A DNA stretch of 64,000 bases, taken from NCBI GenBank assembly GCA_964057225.1, contig OZ059899.1, positions 1,674,001 through 1,738,000 of the forward strand, read 5' to 3'. This DNA comes from Auanema rhodensis (Eukaryota; Nematoda; Chromadorea; Rhabditida; Rhabditidae). The translations under genes were made by a program, and so were the position numbers. The notes below the pieces were generated by a model. It was not told where the DNA came from and did not search any database. It was given only the letters and a program-made list of their open reading frames with translations. Of the stretch, positions 27,501 to 42,834 are shown piece after piece. How positions within the stretch are numbered: the stretch's first letter is position 1; each line of letters starts with the position of its first letter.

Positions 27501-30500
27501 ACTTATATCAGTTGATATCTCGGTGCATTTTTAAGCTACCGCAAATCTGATAACACAGATCGACGCAGCTTAAAAATCCATATCAAATGCACTATACTAC
27601 ATTGAGAAACGCTTGATACAAAAATTAGTTATGATCGTTTGAAAAATGATGCATTAGTGTATGTTGAGTTTCCATGTACACTCAACATTGCTTCCAAAAA
27701 CATTTTGACAAAAATTTTTTCCAAAAATTTCAAAATAATTTAGCAAAAAGTAGATGTTTTTAGATTCCATTTTACAAGGCAAAGACGATGGACAATGTTA
27801 TTCAACGAAAAAAATAATTCTTCAGGGTGAAAATCGAGGATATAAGTGTGAACTTATATCAGTTGATATCTCGGTGCATTTTTAAGCTAGCGCAAATCTG
27901 ATAACACAGATCGACGCAACTTAAAAATCCGCATCGAATGCACTATACTACATTGAGAAACGCTTGATACAAAAATTAGTTATGATCGTTTGAAAAATGA
28001 TGCATTAGTGTATGTTGAGTTTCCATGTACACTCAACATTGCTTCCAAAAACATTTTGACAAAAATTTTTTCGAAAAATTTCAAAATAATTTAGCAAAAA
28101 GTAGATGTTTTTAAATTCTTTTTTTCAAGGCAAAGACGATGAACAATGTTATTCAACGAAAAAATCAATTCTTCAGGGTGAAAATCGAGGATATAAGTGT
28201 GAACTTATATCAGTTGATATCTCGGTGCATTTTTAAGCTAGCGCAAATCTGATAACACAGATCGACGCAGCTTAAAAATCCGCATCAAATGCACTATACT
28301 ACATTGAGAAACGCTTGATACAAAAATTAGTTATGATCGTTTGAAAAATGATGCATTAGTGTATGTTGAGTTTCCATGTACACTCAACATTGCTTCCAAA
28401 AACATTTTGACAAAAATTTTTTCGAAAAATTTCAAATAAATTTAGCAAAAAGTAGATGTTTTCAGATTCCATTTCTCAAGGCAAAGACGATGGACAATGT
28501 TATTCAACGAAAAAATTAATTCTTCAGGGTGAAAATTGAGGATATAAGTGTGAACTTATATCAGTTGATATCTCGGTGCATTTTTAAGCTAGCGCAAATC
28601 TGATAACACAGATCGACGCAGCTTAAAAATCCGCATCGAATGCACTATACTACATTGAGAAACGCTTAATACAAAAATTAGTTATGATCGTTTGAAAAAT
28701 GATGCATTAGTGTATGTTGAGTTTCCATGTACACTCAACATTGCTTCCAAAAACATTTTGACAAAACTTTTTTTGAAAAATTTCAAAATAATTTAGCAAA
28801 AAGTAGATGTTTTTAGATTCCGTTTTTCAAGGCAAAGACGATGGACAATGTTATTCAACGAAAAAATTAATTCTTCAGGGTGAAAATCGAGGATATAAGT
28901 GTGAACTTATATCAGTTGATATCTCGGTGCATTTTTAAGCTACCGCAAATCTGATAACACAGATCGACGCAGCTTAAAAATCCGCATCAAATGCACTATA
29001 CTACATTGAGAAACGCTTGATACAAAAATTAGTTATGATCGTTTGAAAAATGATGCATTAGTGTATGTTGAGTTTCCATGTACACTCAACATTGCTTCCA
29101 AAAACATTTTGACAAAAATTTTTTCGAAAAATTTCAAATAAATTTAGCAAAAAGTAGATGTTTTTAGATTCCATTTTTCAAGGCAAAGACGATGGACAAT
29201 GTTGTTCAACGAAAAAATTAATTCTTCAGGGTGAAAATCGAGGATATAAGTGTGAACTTATATCAGTTGATATCTCGGTGCATTTTTAAGCTAGCGCAAA
29301 TCTGATAACACAGATCGACGCAGCTTAAAAATCCGCATCGAATGCACTATACTACATTGAGAAACGCTTAATACAAAAATTAGTTATGATCGTTTGAAAA
29401 ATGATGCATTAGTGTATGTTGAGTTTCCATGTACACTCAACATTGCTTCCAAAAACATTTTGACAAAACTTTTTTTGAAAAATTTCAAAATAATTTAGCA
29501 AAAAGTAGATGTTTTCAGATTCCGTTTTTCAAGGCAAAGACGATGGACAATGTTATTCAACGAAAAAATTAATTCTTCAGGGTGAAAATCGAGGATATAA
29601 GTGTGAACTTATATCAGTTGATATCTCGGTGCATTTTTAAGCTAGCGCAAATCTGATAACACAGATCGACGCAGCTTAAAAATCCGCATCGAATGCACTA
29701 TACTACATTGAGAAACGCTTGATACAAAAATTAGTTAAGATCGTTTGAAAAATGATGCATTAGTGTATGTTGAGTTTCCATGTACACTCAGCATTGCTTC
29801 CAAAAACATTTTGACAAAAATTTTTTTGAAAAATTTCAGAATAATTTAGCAAAAAGTAGATGTTTTTAGATTCCATTTTTCAAGGCAAAGACGATGGACA
29901 ATGTTATTCAACGAAAAAAATAATTCTTCAGGGTGAAAATCGAGGATATAAGTGTGAACTTATATCAGTTGATATCTCGGTGCATTTTTAAGCTAGCGCA
30001 AATCTGATAACACAGATCGACGCAGCTTAAAAATCCGCATCGAATGCACTATACTACATTGAGAAAAACTTAATACAAAAATTAGTTATGATCGTTTGAA
30101 AAATGATGCATTAGTGTATGTTGAGTTTCCATGTACACTCAACATTGCTTCCAAAAACATTTTGACAAAACTTTTTTTGAAAAATTTCAAAATAATTTAG
30201 CAAAAAGTAGATGTTTTTAGATTCCGTTTTTCAAGGCAAAGACGATGGACAATGTTATTCAACGAAAAAATTAATTCTTCAGGGTGAAAATCGAGGATAT
30301 AAGTGTGAACTTATATCAGTTGATATCTCGGTGCATTTTTAAGCTAGCGCAAATCTGATAACACAGATCGACGCAGCTTAAAAATCCGCATCGAATGCAC
30401 TATACTACATTGAGAAACGCTTGATACAAAAATTAGTTAAGATCGTTTGAAAAATGATGCATTAGTGTATGTTGAGTTTCCATGTACACTCAACATTGCT

Positions 30501-31953
30501 TCCAAAAACATTTTGACAAAAATTTTTTTGAAAAATTTCAGAATAATTTAGCAAAAAGTAGATGTTTTTAGATTCCATTTTTCAAGGCAAAGACGATAGA
30601 CAATGTTATTCAACAAGAAAATTAATTCTTCAGGGTGAAAATCGAGGATATAAGTGTGAACTTATATCAGTTGATATCTCGGTGCATTTTTAAGCTAGCG
30701 CAAATCTGATAACACAGATCGACGCAACTTAAAAATCCGCATCGAATGCACTATACTAAATTGAGAAACGCTTGATACAAAAATTAGTTATGATCGTTTG
30801 AAAAATGATGCATTAGTGTATGTTGAGTTTCCATGTACACTCAACATTGCTTCCAAAAACATTTTGACAAAAATTTTTTTGAAATATTTCAGAATAATTT
30901 AGCAAAAAGTAGATGTTTTTAGATTCCATTTTTCAAGGCAAAGACGATGGACAATGTTATTCAACGAAAAAAATAATTCTTCAGGGTGAAAATCGAGGAT
31001 ATAAGTGTGAACTTATATCAGTTGATATCTCGGTGCATTTTTAAGCTAGCGCAAATCTGATAACACAGATCGACGCAACTTAAAAATCCGCATCGAATGC
31101 ACTATACTAAATTGAGAAACGCTTGATACAAAAATTAGTTATGATCGTTTGAAAAATGATGCATTAGTGTATGTTGAGTTTCCATGTACACTCAACATTG
31201 CTTCCAAAAACATTTTGACAAAAATTTTTTTGAAAAATTTCAGAATAATTTAGCAAAAAGTAGATGTTTTTAGATTCCATTTTTCAAGGCAAAGACGATG
31301 GACAATGTTATTCAACGAAAAAAATAATTCTTCAGGGTGAAAATTGAGGATATAAGTGTGAACTTATATCAGTTGATATCTCGGTGCATTTTTAAGCTAG
31401 CGCAAATCTGATAACACAGATCGACGCAGCTTAAAAATCCGCATCGAATGCACTATACTACATTGAGAAACGCTTGATACAAAAATTAGTTATGATCGTT
31501 TGAAAAATGATGCATTAGTGTATGTTGAGTTTCCATGTACACTCAACATTGCTTCCAAAAACATTTTGACAAAACTTTTTTTGAAAAATTTCAAAATAAT
31601 TTAGCAAAAAGTAGATGTTTTTAGATTCCATTTTACAAGGCAAAGACGATGGACAATGTTATTCAACGAAAAAAATAATTCTTCAGGGTGAAAATCGAGG
31701 ATATAAGTGTGAACTTATATCAATTGATATCTCGGTGCATTTTTAAGCTAGCGCAAATCTGATAACACAGATCGACGCAGCTTAAAAATCCGCATCGAAT
31801 GCACTATACTACATTGAGAAACGCTTGATACAAAAATTAGTTATGATCGTTTGAAAAATGATGCATTAGTGTATGTTGAGTTTCCATGTACACTCAACAT
31901 TGCTTCCAAAAACATTTTGACAAAACTTTTTTTGAAAAATTTCAAAATAATTT
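24583..31953. repeat. Mixed zone with hybrid monomers
   Basis: Twenty-one monomers read A-E-F-G-C-A-E/F-A-D-A/F-G-C-D-C-D-E-D-B/F-F-C-A. The monomer at 27742 is an A/F hybrid (TTTTACAAGG then GACGCAACTTA). The one at 30550 is a B/F hybrid (GATAGAC and CAACAAG, then GACGCAACTTA). The pair at 30550 and 30901 shares ATACTAAATTGAG. The D copies at 29497 and 30199 share TTAGTTAAGATCG. The D copy at 27391 is the first with AATCCATATC. No regular higher-order period is visible over the whole zone. Confidence 0.75.
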
Positions 31954-34900
31954 AGCAAAAAGTAGATGTTTTTAGATTCCATTTTACAAGGCAAAGACGA
32001 TGGACAATGTTATTCAACGAAAAAAATAATTCTTCAGGGTGAAAATCGAGGATATAAGTGTGAACTTATATCAATTGATATCTCGGTGCATTTTTAAGCT
32101 AGCGCAAATCTGATAACACAGATCGACGCAGCTTAAAAATCCGCATCGAATGCACTATACTACATTGAGAAACGCTTAATACAAAAATTAGTTATGATCG
32201 TTTGAAAAATGATGCATTAGTGTATGTTGAGTTTCCATGTACACTCAACATTGCTACCAAAAACATTTTGACAAAAATTTTTTTGAAAAATTTCAGAATA
32301 ATTTAGCAAAAAGTAGATGTTTTTAGATTCCATTTTTCAAGGCAAAGACGATGGACAATGTTATTCAACGAAAAAAATAATTCTTCAGGGTGAAAATCGA
32401 GGATATAAGTGTGAACTTATATCAGTTGATATCTCGGTGCATTTTTAAACTAGCGCAAATCTGATAACACAGATCGACGCAGCTTAAAAATCCGCATCGA
32501 ATGCACTATACTACATTGAGAAAAACTTAATACAAAAATTAGTTATGATCGTTTGAAAAATGATGCATTAGTGTATGTTGAGTTTCCATGTACACTCAAC
32601 ATTGCTTCCAAAAACATTTTGACAAAAATTTTTTCGAAAAATTTCGAAATAATTTAGCAAAAAGTAGATGTTTTTAGATTCCATTTTTCAAGGCAAAGAC
32701 GATGGACAATGTTATTCAACGAAAAAAATAATTCTTCAGGGTGAAAATCGAGGATATAAGTGTGAACTTATATCAGTTGATATCTCGGTGCATTTTTAAG
32801 CTAGCGCAAATCTGATAACACAGATCGACGCAACTTAAAAATCCGCATCGAATGCACTATACTACATTGAGAAACGCTTGATACAAAAATTAGTTATGAT
32901 CGTTTGAAAAATGATGCATTAGTGTATGTTGAGTTTCCATGTACACTCAACATTGCTTCCAAAAACATTTTGACAAAAATTTTTTCGAAAAATTTCAAAA
33001 TAATTTAGCAAAAAGTAGATGTTTTTAAATTCTTTTTTTCAAGGCAAAGACGATGAACAATGTTATTCAACGAAAAAATCAATTCTTCAGGGTGAAAATC
33101 GAGGATATAAGTGTGAACTTATATCAGTTGATATCTCGGTGCATTTTTAAGCTAGCGCAAATCTGATAACACAGATCGACGCAGCTTAAAAATCCGCATC
33201 AAATGCACTATACTACATTGAGAAACGCTTGATACAAAAATTAGTTATGATCGTTTGAAAAATGATGCATTAGTGTATGTTGAGTTTCCATGTACACTCA
33301 ACATTGCTTCCAAAAACATTTTGACAAAAATTTTTTTGAAAAATTTCAAAATAATTTAGCAAAAAGTAGATGTTTTTAGATTCCGTTTTTCAAGGCAAAG
33401 ACGATGAACAATGTTATTCAACGAAAAAATCAATTCTTCAGGGTGAAAATTGAGGATATAAGTGTGAACTTATATCAGTTGATATCTCGGTGCATTTTCA
33501 AGCTAGCGCAAATCTGATAACACAGATCGACGCAGCTTAAAAATCCGCATCGAATGCACTATACTACATTGAGAAACGCTTGATACAAAAATTAGTTATG
33601 ATCGTTTGAAAAATGATGCATTAGTGTATGTTGAGTTTCCATGTACACTCAACATTGCTTCCAAAAACATTTTGACAAAACTTTTTTTGAAAAATTTCAA
33701 AATAATTTAGCAAAAAGTAGATGTTTTTAGATTCCATTTTACAAGGCAAAGACGATGGACAATGTTATTCAACGAAAAAAATAATTCTTCAGGGTGAAAA
33801 TCGAGGATATAAGTGTGAACTTATATCAATTGATATCTCGGTGCATTTTTAAGCTAGCGCAAATCTGATAACACAGATCGACGCAGCTTAAAAATCCGCA
33901 TCGAATGCACTATACTACATTGAGAAACGCTTAATACAAAAATTAGTTATGATCGTTTGAAAAATGATGCATTAGTGTATGTTGAGTTTCCATGTACACT
34001 CAACATTGCTACCAAAAACATTTTGACAAAAATTTTTTTGAAAAATTTCAGAATAATTTAGCAAAAAGTAGATGTTTTTAGATTCCATTTTTCAAGGCAA
34101 AGACGATGGACAATGTTATTCAACGAAAAAAATAATTCTTCAGGGTGAAAATCGAGGATATAAGTGTGAACTTATATCAGTTGATATCTCGGTGCATTTT
34201 TAAGCTAGCGCAAATCTGATAACACAGATCGACGCAGCTTAAAAATCCGCATCGAATGCACTATACTACATTGAGAAAAACTTAATACAAAAATTAGTTA
34301 TGATTGTTTGAAAAATGATGCATTAGTGTATGTTGAGTTTCCATGTACACTCAACATTGCTTCCAAAAACATTTTGACAAAAATTTTTTCGAAAAATTTC
34401 GAAATAATTCAGCAAAAAGTAGATGTTTTTAGATTCCATTTTTCAAGGCAAAGACGATGGACAATGTTATTCAACGAAAAAAATAATTCTTCAGGGTGAA
34501 AATCGAGGATATAAGTGTGAACTTATATCAGTTGATATCTCGGTGCATTTTTAAGCTAGCGCAAATCTGATAACACAGATCGACGCAACTTAAAAATCCG
34601 CATCGAATGCACTATACTACATTGAGAAACGCTTGATACAAAAATTAGTTATGATCGTTTGAAAAATGATGCATTAGTGTATGTTGAGTTTCCATGTACA
34701 CTCAACATTGCTTCCAAAAACATTTTGACACAAATTTTTTCGAAAAATTTCAAAATAATTTAGCAAAAAGGAGATGTTTTTAAATTCTTTTTTTCAAGGC
34801 AAAGACGATGAACAATGTTATTCAACGAAAAAATCAATTCTTCAGGGTGAAAATCGAGGATATAAGTGTGAACTTATATCAGTTGATATCTCGGTGCATT

Positions 34901-37569
34901 TTTAAGCTAGCGCAAATCTGATAACACAGATCGACGCAGCTTAAAAATCCGCATCAAATGCACTATACTACATTGAGAAACGCTTGATACAAAAATTAGT
35001 TATGATCGTTTGAAAAATGATGCATTAGTGTATGTTGAGTTTCCATGTACACTCAACATTGCTTCCAAAAACATTTTGACAAAAATTTTTTCGAAAAATT
35101 TCAAATAAATTTAGCAAAAAGTAGATGTTTTTAGATTCCATTTCTCAAGGCAAAGACGATGGACAATGTTATTCAACGAAAAAATTAATTCTTCAGGGTG
35201 AAAATTGAGGATATAAGTGTGAACTTATATCAGTTGATATCTCGGTGCATTTTTAAGCTAGCGCAAATCTGATAACACAGATCGACGCAGCTTAAAAATC
35301 CGCATCGAATGCACTATACTACATTGAGAAACGCTTGATACAAAAATTAGTTATGATCGTTTGAAAAATGATGCATTAGTGTATGTTGAGTTTCCATGTA
35401 CACTCAACATTGCTTCCAAAAACATTTTGACAAAAATTTTTTCGAAAAATTTCGAAATAATTTAGCAAAAAGTAGATGTTTTTAGATTCCATTTTTCAAG
35501 GCAAAGACGATGGACAATGTTATTCAACGAAAAAAATAATTCTTCAGGGTGAAAATCGAGGATATAAGTGTGAACTTATATCAGTTGATATCTCGGTGCA
35601 TTTTTAAGCTAGCGCAAATCTGATAACACAGATCGACGCAACTTAAAAATCCGCATCGAATGCACTATACTACATTGAGAAACGCTTGATACAAAAATTA
35701 GTTATGATCGTTTGAAAAATGATGCATTAGTGTATGTTGAGTTTCCATGTACACTCAACATTGCTTCCAAAAACATTTTGACAAAAATTTTTTCGAAAAA
35801 TTTCGAAATAATTTAGCAAAAAGTAGATGTTTTTAGATTCCATTTTTCAAGGCAAAGACGATGGACAATGTTATTCAACGAAAAAAATAATTCTTCAGGG
35901 TGAAAATCGAGGATATAAGTGTGAACTTATATCAGTTGATATCTCGGTGCATTTTTAAGCTAGCGCAAATCTGATAACACAGATCGACGCAACTTAAAAA
36001 TCCGCATCGAATGCACTATACTACATTGAGAAACGCTTGATACAAAAATTAGTTATGATCGTTTGAAAAATGATGCATTAGTGTATGTTGAGTTTCCATG
36101 TACACTCAACATTGCTTCCAAAAACATTTTGACAAAAATTTTTTCGAAAAATTTCAAAATAATTTAGCAAAAAGTAGATGTTTTTAAATTCTTTTTTTCA
36201 AGGCAAAGACGATGAACAATGTTATTCAACGAAAAAATCAATTCTTCAGGGTGAAAATCGAGGATATAAGTGTGAACTTAAATCAGTTGATATCTCGGTG
36301 CATTTTTAAGCTAGCGCAAATCTGATAACACAGATCGACGCAGCTTAAAAATCCGCATCAAATGCACTATACTACATTGAGAAACGCTTGATACAAAAAT
36401 TAGTTATGATCGTTTGAAAAATGATGCATTAGTGTATGTTGAGTTTCCATGTACACTCAACATTGCTTCCAAAAACATTTTGACAAAAATTTTTTCGAAA
36501 AATTTCAAATAAATTTAGCAAAAAGTAGATGTTTTTAGATTCCATTTCTCAAGGCAAAGACGATGGACAATGTTATTCAACGAAAAAATTAATTCTTCAG
36601 GGTGAAAATTGAGGATATAAGTGTGAACTTATATCAGTTGATATCTCGGTGCATTTTTAAGCTAGCGCAAATCTGATAACACAGATCGACGCAGCTTAAA
36701 AATCCGCATCGAATGCACTATACTACATTGAGAATCGCTTGATACAAAAATTAGTTATGATCGTTTGAAAAATGATGCATTAGTGTATGTTGAGTTTCCA
36801 TGTACACTCAACATTGCTTCCAAAAACATTTTGACAAAAATTTTTTCGAAAAATTTCGAAATAATTTAGCAAAAAGTAGATGTTTTTAGATTCCATTTTT
36901 CAAGGCAAAGACGATGGACAATGTTATTCAACGAAAAAAATAATTCTTCAGGGTGAAAATCGAGGATATAAGTGTGAACTTATATCAGTTGATATCTCGG
37001 TGCATTTTTAAGCTAGCGCAAATCTGATAACACAGATCGACGCAACTTAAAAATCCGCATCGAATGCACTATACTACATTGAGAAACGCTTGATACAAAA
37101 ATTAGTTATGATCGTTTGAAAAATGATGCATTAGTGTATGTTGAGTTTCCATGTACACTCAACATTGCTTCCAAAAACATTTTGACAAAAATTTTTTCGA
37201 AAAATTTCAAAATAATTTAGCAAAAAGTAGATGTTTTTAAATTCTTTTTTTCAAGGCAAAGACGATGAACAATGTTATTCAACGAAAAAATCAATTCTTC
37301 AGGGTGAAAATCGAGGATATAAGTGTGAACTTATATCAGTTGATATCTCGGTGCATTTTTAAGCTAGCGCAAATCTGATAACACAGATCGACGCAGCTTA
37401 AAAATCCGCATCGAATGCACTATACTACATTGAGAAACGCTTGATACAAAAATTAGTTATGATCGTTTGAAAAATGATGCATTAGTGTATGTTGAGTTTC
37501 CATGTACACTCAACATTGCTTCCAAAAACATTTTGACAAAACTTTTTTTGAAAAATTTCAGAATAATTT
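31954..37569. repeat. A-E-F-G series with F-G-C insertions
   Basis: Sixteen monomers read A-E-F-G-D/G-A-E-F-G-C-F-F-G-C-F-G. The one at 33358 is a D/G hybrid (TCCGTTTTTC with GATGAAC and AAAAAATCAA). A very similar hybrid sits at 45994, 36 monomers away, also directly before an A-E-F-G series. The F copies at 35464 and 35815 are an in-register tandem duplicate. The single substitution at 34410 (TTTAGC to TTCAGC) removes one recurrent stop and opens a chance 63-codon frame, which I do not call a gene. Confidence 0.76.
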
Positions 37570-40500
37570 AGCAAAAAGTAGATGTTTTTAGATTTCATTT
37601 TACAAGGCAAAGACGATGGACAATGTTATTCAACGAAAAAAATAATTCTTCAGGGTGAAAATCGAGGATATAAGTGTGAACTTATATCAATTGATATCTC
37701 GGTGCATTTTTAAGCTAGCGCAAATCTGATAACACAGATCGACGCAGCTTAAAAATCCGCATCGAATGCACTATACTACATTGAGAAACGCTTAATACAA
37801 AAATTAGTTATGATCGTTTGAAAAATGATGCATTAGTGTATGTTGAGTTTCCATGTACACTCAACATTGCTACCAAAAACATTTTGACAAAAATTTTTTT
37901 GAAAAATTTCAGAATAATTTAGCAAAAAGTAGATGTTTTTAGATTCCATTTTTCAAGGCAAAGACGATGGACAATGTTATTCAACGAAAAAAATAATTCT
38001 TCAGGGTGAAAATCGAGGATATAAGTGTGAACTTATATCAGTTGATATCTCGGTGCATTTTTAAGCTAGCGCAAATCTGATAACACAGATCGACGCAGCT
38101 TAAAAATCCGCATCGAATGCACTATACCACATTGAGAAAAACTTAATACAAAAATTAGTTATGATCGTTTGAAAAATGATGCATTAGTGTATGTCGAGTT
38201 TCCATGTACACTCAACATTGCTTCCAAAAACATTTTGACAAAAATTTTTTCGAAAAATTTCAAAATAATTTAGCAAAAAGTAGATGTTTTTAAATTCTTT
38301 TTTTCAAGGCAAAGACGATGAACAATGTTATTCAACGAAAAAATCAATTCTTCAGGGTGAAAATCGAGGATATAAGTGTGAACTTATATCAGTTGATATC
38401 TCGGTGCATTTTTAAGCTAGCGCAAATCTGATAACACAGATCGACGCAGCTTAAAAATCCGCATCGAATGCACTATACTACATTGAGAAACGCTTGATAC
38501 AAAAATTAGTTATGATCGTTTGAAAAATGATGCATTAGTGTATGTTGAGTTTCCATGTACACTCAACATTGCTTCCAAAAACATTTTGACAAAACTTTTT
38601 TTGAAAAATTTCAGAATAATTTAGCAAAAAGTAGATGTTTTTAGATTTCATTTTACAAGGCAAAGACGATGGACAATGTTATTCAACGAAAAAAATAATT
38701 CTTCAGGGTGAAAATCGAGGATATAAGTGTGAACTTATATCAATTGATATCTCGGTGCATTTTTAAGCTAGCGCAAATCTGATAACACAGATCGACGCAG
38801 CTTAAAAATCCGCATCGAATGCACTATACTACATTGAGAAACGCTTAATACAAAAATTAGTTATGATCGTTTGAAAAATGATGCATTAGTGTATGTTGAG
38901 TTTCCATGTACACTCAACATTGCTACCAAAAACATTTTGACAAAAATTTTTTTGAAAAATTTCAGAATAATTTAGCAAAAAGTAGATGTTTTTAGATTCC
39001 ATTTTTCAAGGCAAAGACGATGGACAATGTTATTCAACGAAAAAAATAATTCTTCAGGGTGAAAATCGAGGATATAAGTGTGAACTTATATCAGTTGATA
39101 TCTCGGTGCATTTTTAAGCTAGCGCAAATCTGATAACACAGATCGACGCAGCTTAAAAATCCGCATCGAATGCACTATACCACATTGAGAAAAACTTAAT
39201 ACAAAAATTAGTTATGATCGTTTGAAAAATGATGCATTAGTGTATGTCGAGTTTCCATGTACACTCAACATTGCTTCCAAAAACATTTTGACAAAAATTT
39301 TTTCGAAAAATTTCGAAATAATTTAGCAAAAAGTAGATGTTTTTAGATTCCATTTTTCAAGGCAAAGACGATGGACAATGTTATTCAACGAAAAAAATAA
39401 TTCTTCAGGGTGAAAATCGAGGATATAAGTGTGAACTTATATCAGTTGATATCTCGGTGCATTTTTAAGCTAGCGCAAATCTGATAACACAGATCGACGC
39501 AACTTAAAAATCCGCATCGAATGCACTATACTACATTGAGAAACGCTTGATACAAAAATTAGTTATGATCGTTTGAAAAATGATGCATTAGTGTATGTTG
39601 AGTTTCCATGTACACTCAACATTGCTTCCAAAAACATTTTGACAAAAATTTTTTCGAAAAATTTCAAAATAATTTAGCAAAAAGTAGATGTTTTTAAATT
39701 TTTTTTTTCAAGGCAAAGACGATGAACAATGTTATTCAACGAAAAAATCAATTCTTCAGGGTGAAAATCGAGGATATAAGTGTGAACTTATATCAGTTGA
39801 TATCTCGGTGCATTTTTAAGCTAGCGCAAATCTGATAACACAGATCGACGCAGCTTAAAAATCCGCATCGAATGCACTATACTACATTGAGAAACGCTTA
39901 ATACAAAAATTAGTTATGATCGTTTGAAAAATGATGCATTAGTGTATGTTGAGTTTCCATGTACACTCAACATTGCTACCAAAAACATTTTGACAAAAAT
40001 TTTTTTGAAAAATTTCAGAATAATTTAGCAAAAAGTAGATGTTTTTAGATTCCATTTTTCAAGGCAAAGACGATGGACAATGTTATTCAACGAAAAAAAT
40101 AATTCTTCAGGGTGAAAATCGAGGATATAAGTGTGAACTTATATCAGTTGATATCTCGGTGCATTTTTAAGCTAGCGCAAATCTGATAACACAGATCGAC
40201 GCAGCTTAAAAATCCGCATCGAATGCACTATACCACATTGAGAAAAACTTAATACAAAAATTAGTTATGATCGTTTGAAAAATGATGCATTAGTGTATGT
40301 CGAGTTTCCATGTACACTCAACATTGCTTCCAAAAACATTTTGACAAAAATTTTTTCGAAAAATTTCGAAATAATTTAGCAAAAAGTAGATGTTTTTAGA
40401 TTCCATTTTTCAAGGCAAAGACGATGGACAATGTTATTCAACGAAAAAAATAATTCTTCAGGGTGAAAATCGAGGATATAAGTGTGAACTTATATCAGTT

Positions 40501-42834
40501 GATATCTCGGTGCATTTTTAAGCTAGCGCAAATCTGATAACACAGATCGACGCAACTTAAAAATCCGCATCGAATGCACTATACTACATTGAGAAACGCT
40601 TGATACAAAAATTAGTTATGATCGTTTGAAAAATGATGCATTAGTGTATGTTGAGTTTCCATGTACACTCAACATTGCTTCCAAAAACATTTTGACAAAA
40701 ATTTTTTCGAAAAATTTCAAAATAATTTAGCAAAAAGTAGATGTTTTTAAATTTTTTTTTTCAAGGCAAAGACGATGAACAATGTTATTCAACGAAAAAA
40801 TCAATTCTTCAGGGTGAAAATCGAGGATATAAGTGTGAACTTATATCAGTTGATATCTCGGTGCATTTTTAAGCTAGCGCAAATCTGATAACACAGATCG
40901 ACGCAGCTTAAAAATCCGCATCAAATGCACTATACTACATTGAGAAACGCTTGATACAAAAATTAGTTATGATCGTTTGAAAAATGATGCATTAGTGTAT
41001 GTTGAGTTTCCATGTACACTCAACATTGCTTCCAAAAACATTTTGACAAAAATTTTTTCGAAAAATTTCAAATAAATTTAGCAAAAAGTAGATGTTTTTA
41101 GATTCCATTTCTCAAGGCAAAGACGATGGACAATGTTATTCAACGAAAAAATTAATTCTTCAGGGTGAAAATTGAGGATATAAGTGTGAACTTATATCAG
41201 TTGATATCTCGGTGCATTTTTAAGCTAGCGCAAATCTGATAACACAGATCGACGCAGCTTAAAAATCCGCATCGAATGCACTATACTACATTGAGAATCG
41301 CTTGATACAAAAATAAATTATGATCGTTTGAAAAATGATGCATTAGTGTATGTTGAGTTTCCATGTACACTCAACATTGCTTCCAAAAACATTTTGACAA
41401 AAATTTTTTCGAAAAATTTCGAAATAATTTAGCAAAAAGTAGATGTTTTTAGATTCCATTTTTCAAGGCAAAGACGATGGACAATGTTATTCAACGAAAA
41501 AAATAATTCTTCAGGGTGAAAATCGAGGATATAAGTGTGAACTTATATCAGTTGATATCTCGGTGCATTTTTAAGCTAGCGCAAATCTGATAACACAGAT
41601 CGACGCAACTTAAAAATCCGCATCGAATGCACTATACTACATTGAGAAACGCTTGATACAAAAATTAGTTATGATCGTTTGAAAAATGATGCATTAGTGT
41701 ATGTTGAGTTTCCATGTACACTCAACATTGCTTCCAAAAACATTTTGACAAAAATTTTTTCGAAAAATTTCAAAATAATTTAGCAAAAAGTAGATGTTTT
41801 TAAATTCTTTTTTTCAAGGCAAAGACGATGAACAATGTTATTCAACGAAAAAATCAATTCTTCAGGGTGAAAATCGAGGATATAAGTGTGAACTTGTATC
41901 AGTTGATATCTCGGTGCATTTTTAAGCTAGCGCAAATCTGATAACACAGATCGACGCAGCTTAAAAATCCGCATCGAATGCACTATACTACATTGAGAAA
42001 CGCTTGATACAAAAATTAGTTATGATCGTTTGAAAAATGATGCATTAGTGTATGTTGAGTTTCCATGTACACTCAACATTGCTTCCAAAAACATTTTGAC
42101 AAAACTTTTTTTGAAAAATTTCAGAATAATTTAGCAAAAAGTAGATGTTTTTAGATTTCATTTTACAAGGCAAAGACGATGGACAATGTTATTCAACGAA
42201 AAAAATAATTCTTCAGGGTGAAAATCGAGGATATAAGTGTGAACTTATATCAATTGATATCTCGGTGCATTTTTAAGCTAGCGCAAATCTGATAACACAG
42301 ATCGACGCAGCTTAAAAATCCGCATCGAATGCACTATACTACATTGAGAAACGCTTAATACAAAAATTAGTTATGATCGTTTGAAAAATGATGCATTAGT
42401 GTATGTTGAGTTTCCATGTACACTCAACATTGCTTCCAAAAACATTTTGACAAAAATTTTTTCGAAAAATTTCAAAATAATTTAGCAAAAAGTAGTTGTT
42501 TTTAGATTCCATTTTTCAAGGCAAAGACGATGGACAATGTTATTCAACGAAAAAAATAATTCTTCAGGGTGAAAATCGAGGATATAAGTGTGAACTTATA
42601 TCAGTTGATATCTCGGTGCATTTTTAAGCTAGCGCAAATCTGATAACACAGATCGACGCAGCTTAAAAATCCGCATCGAATGCACTATACCACATTGAGA
42701 AAAACTTAATACAAAAATTAGTTATGATCGTTTGAAAAATGATGCATTAGTGTATGTCGAGTTTCCATGTACACTCAACATTGCTTCCAAAAACATTTTG
42801 ACAAAAATTTTTTCGAAAAATTTCGAAATAATTT
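36517..42834. repeat. 13-monomer (4563-bp) duplication, C-F-G-A-E cores
   Basis: The C monomers at 36517 and 41080 share the private GAGAATCGCTTG, and both start the order C-F-G-A-E (36517-38271 and 41080-42834). The A copies within (37570 and 42133) share GATTTCATTTTAC and the E copies (37921 and 42484) share ATACCAC and ATGTCGAG. The offset is exactly 13 x 351 bp. The later copy has extra changes: AAAATAAATTATG at about 41311, ACTTGTATC at about 41893 and AGTAGTTG at about 42491. Confidence 0.8.

Noticed and set aside
34308-34499. A 63-codon open frame on the plus strand
   Set aside because: It begins at a TTG, not ATG, and lies wholly inside the satellite. It exists only because a T-to-C change at 34410 turns the recurrent TAG into CAG; the same frame is closed in the other monomers. 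There is no codon bias, domain or ribosome-binding context.
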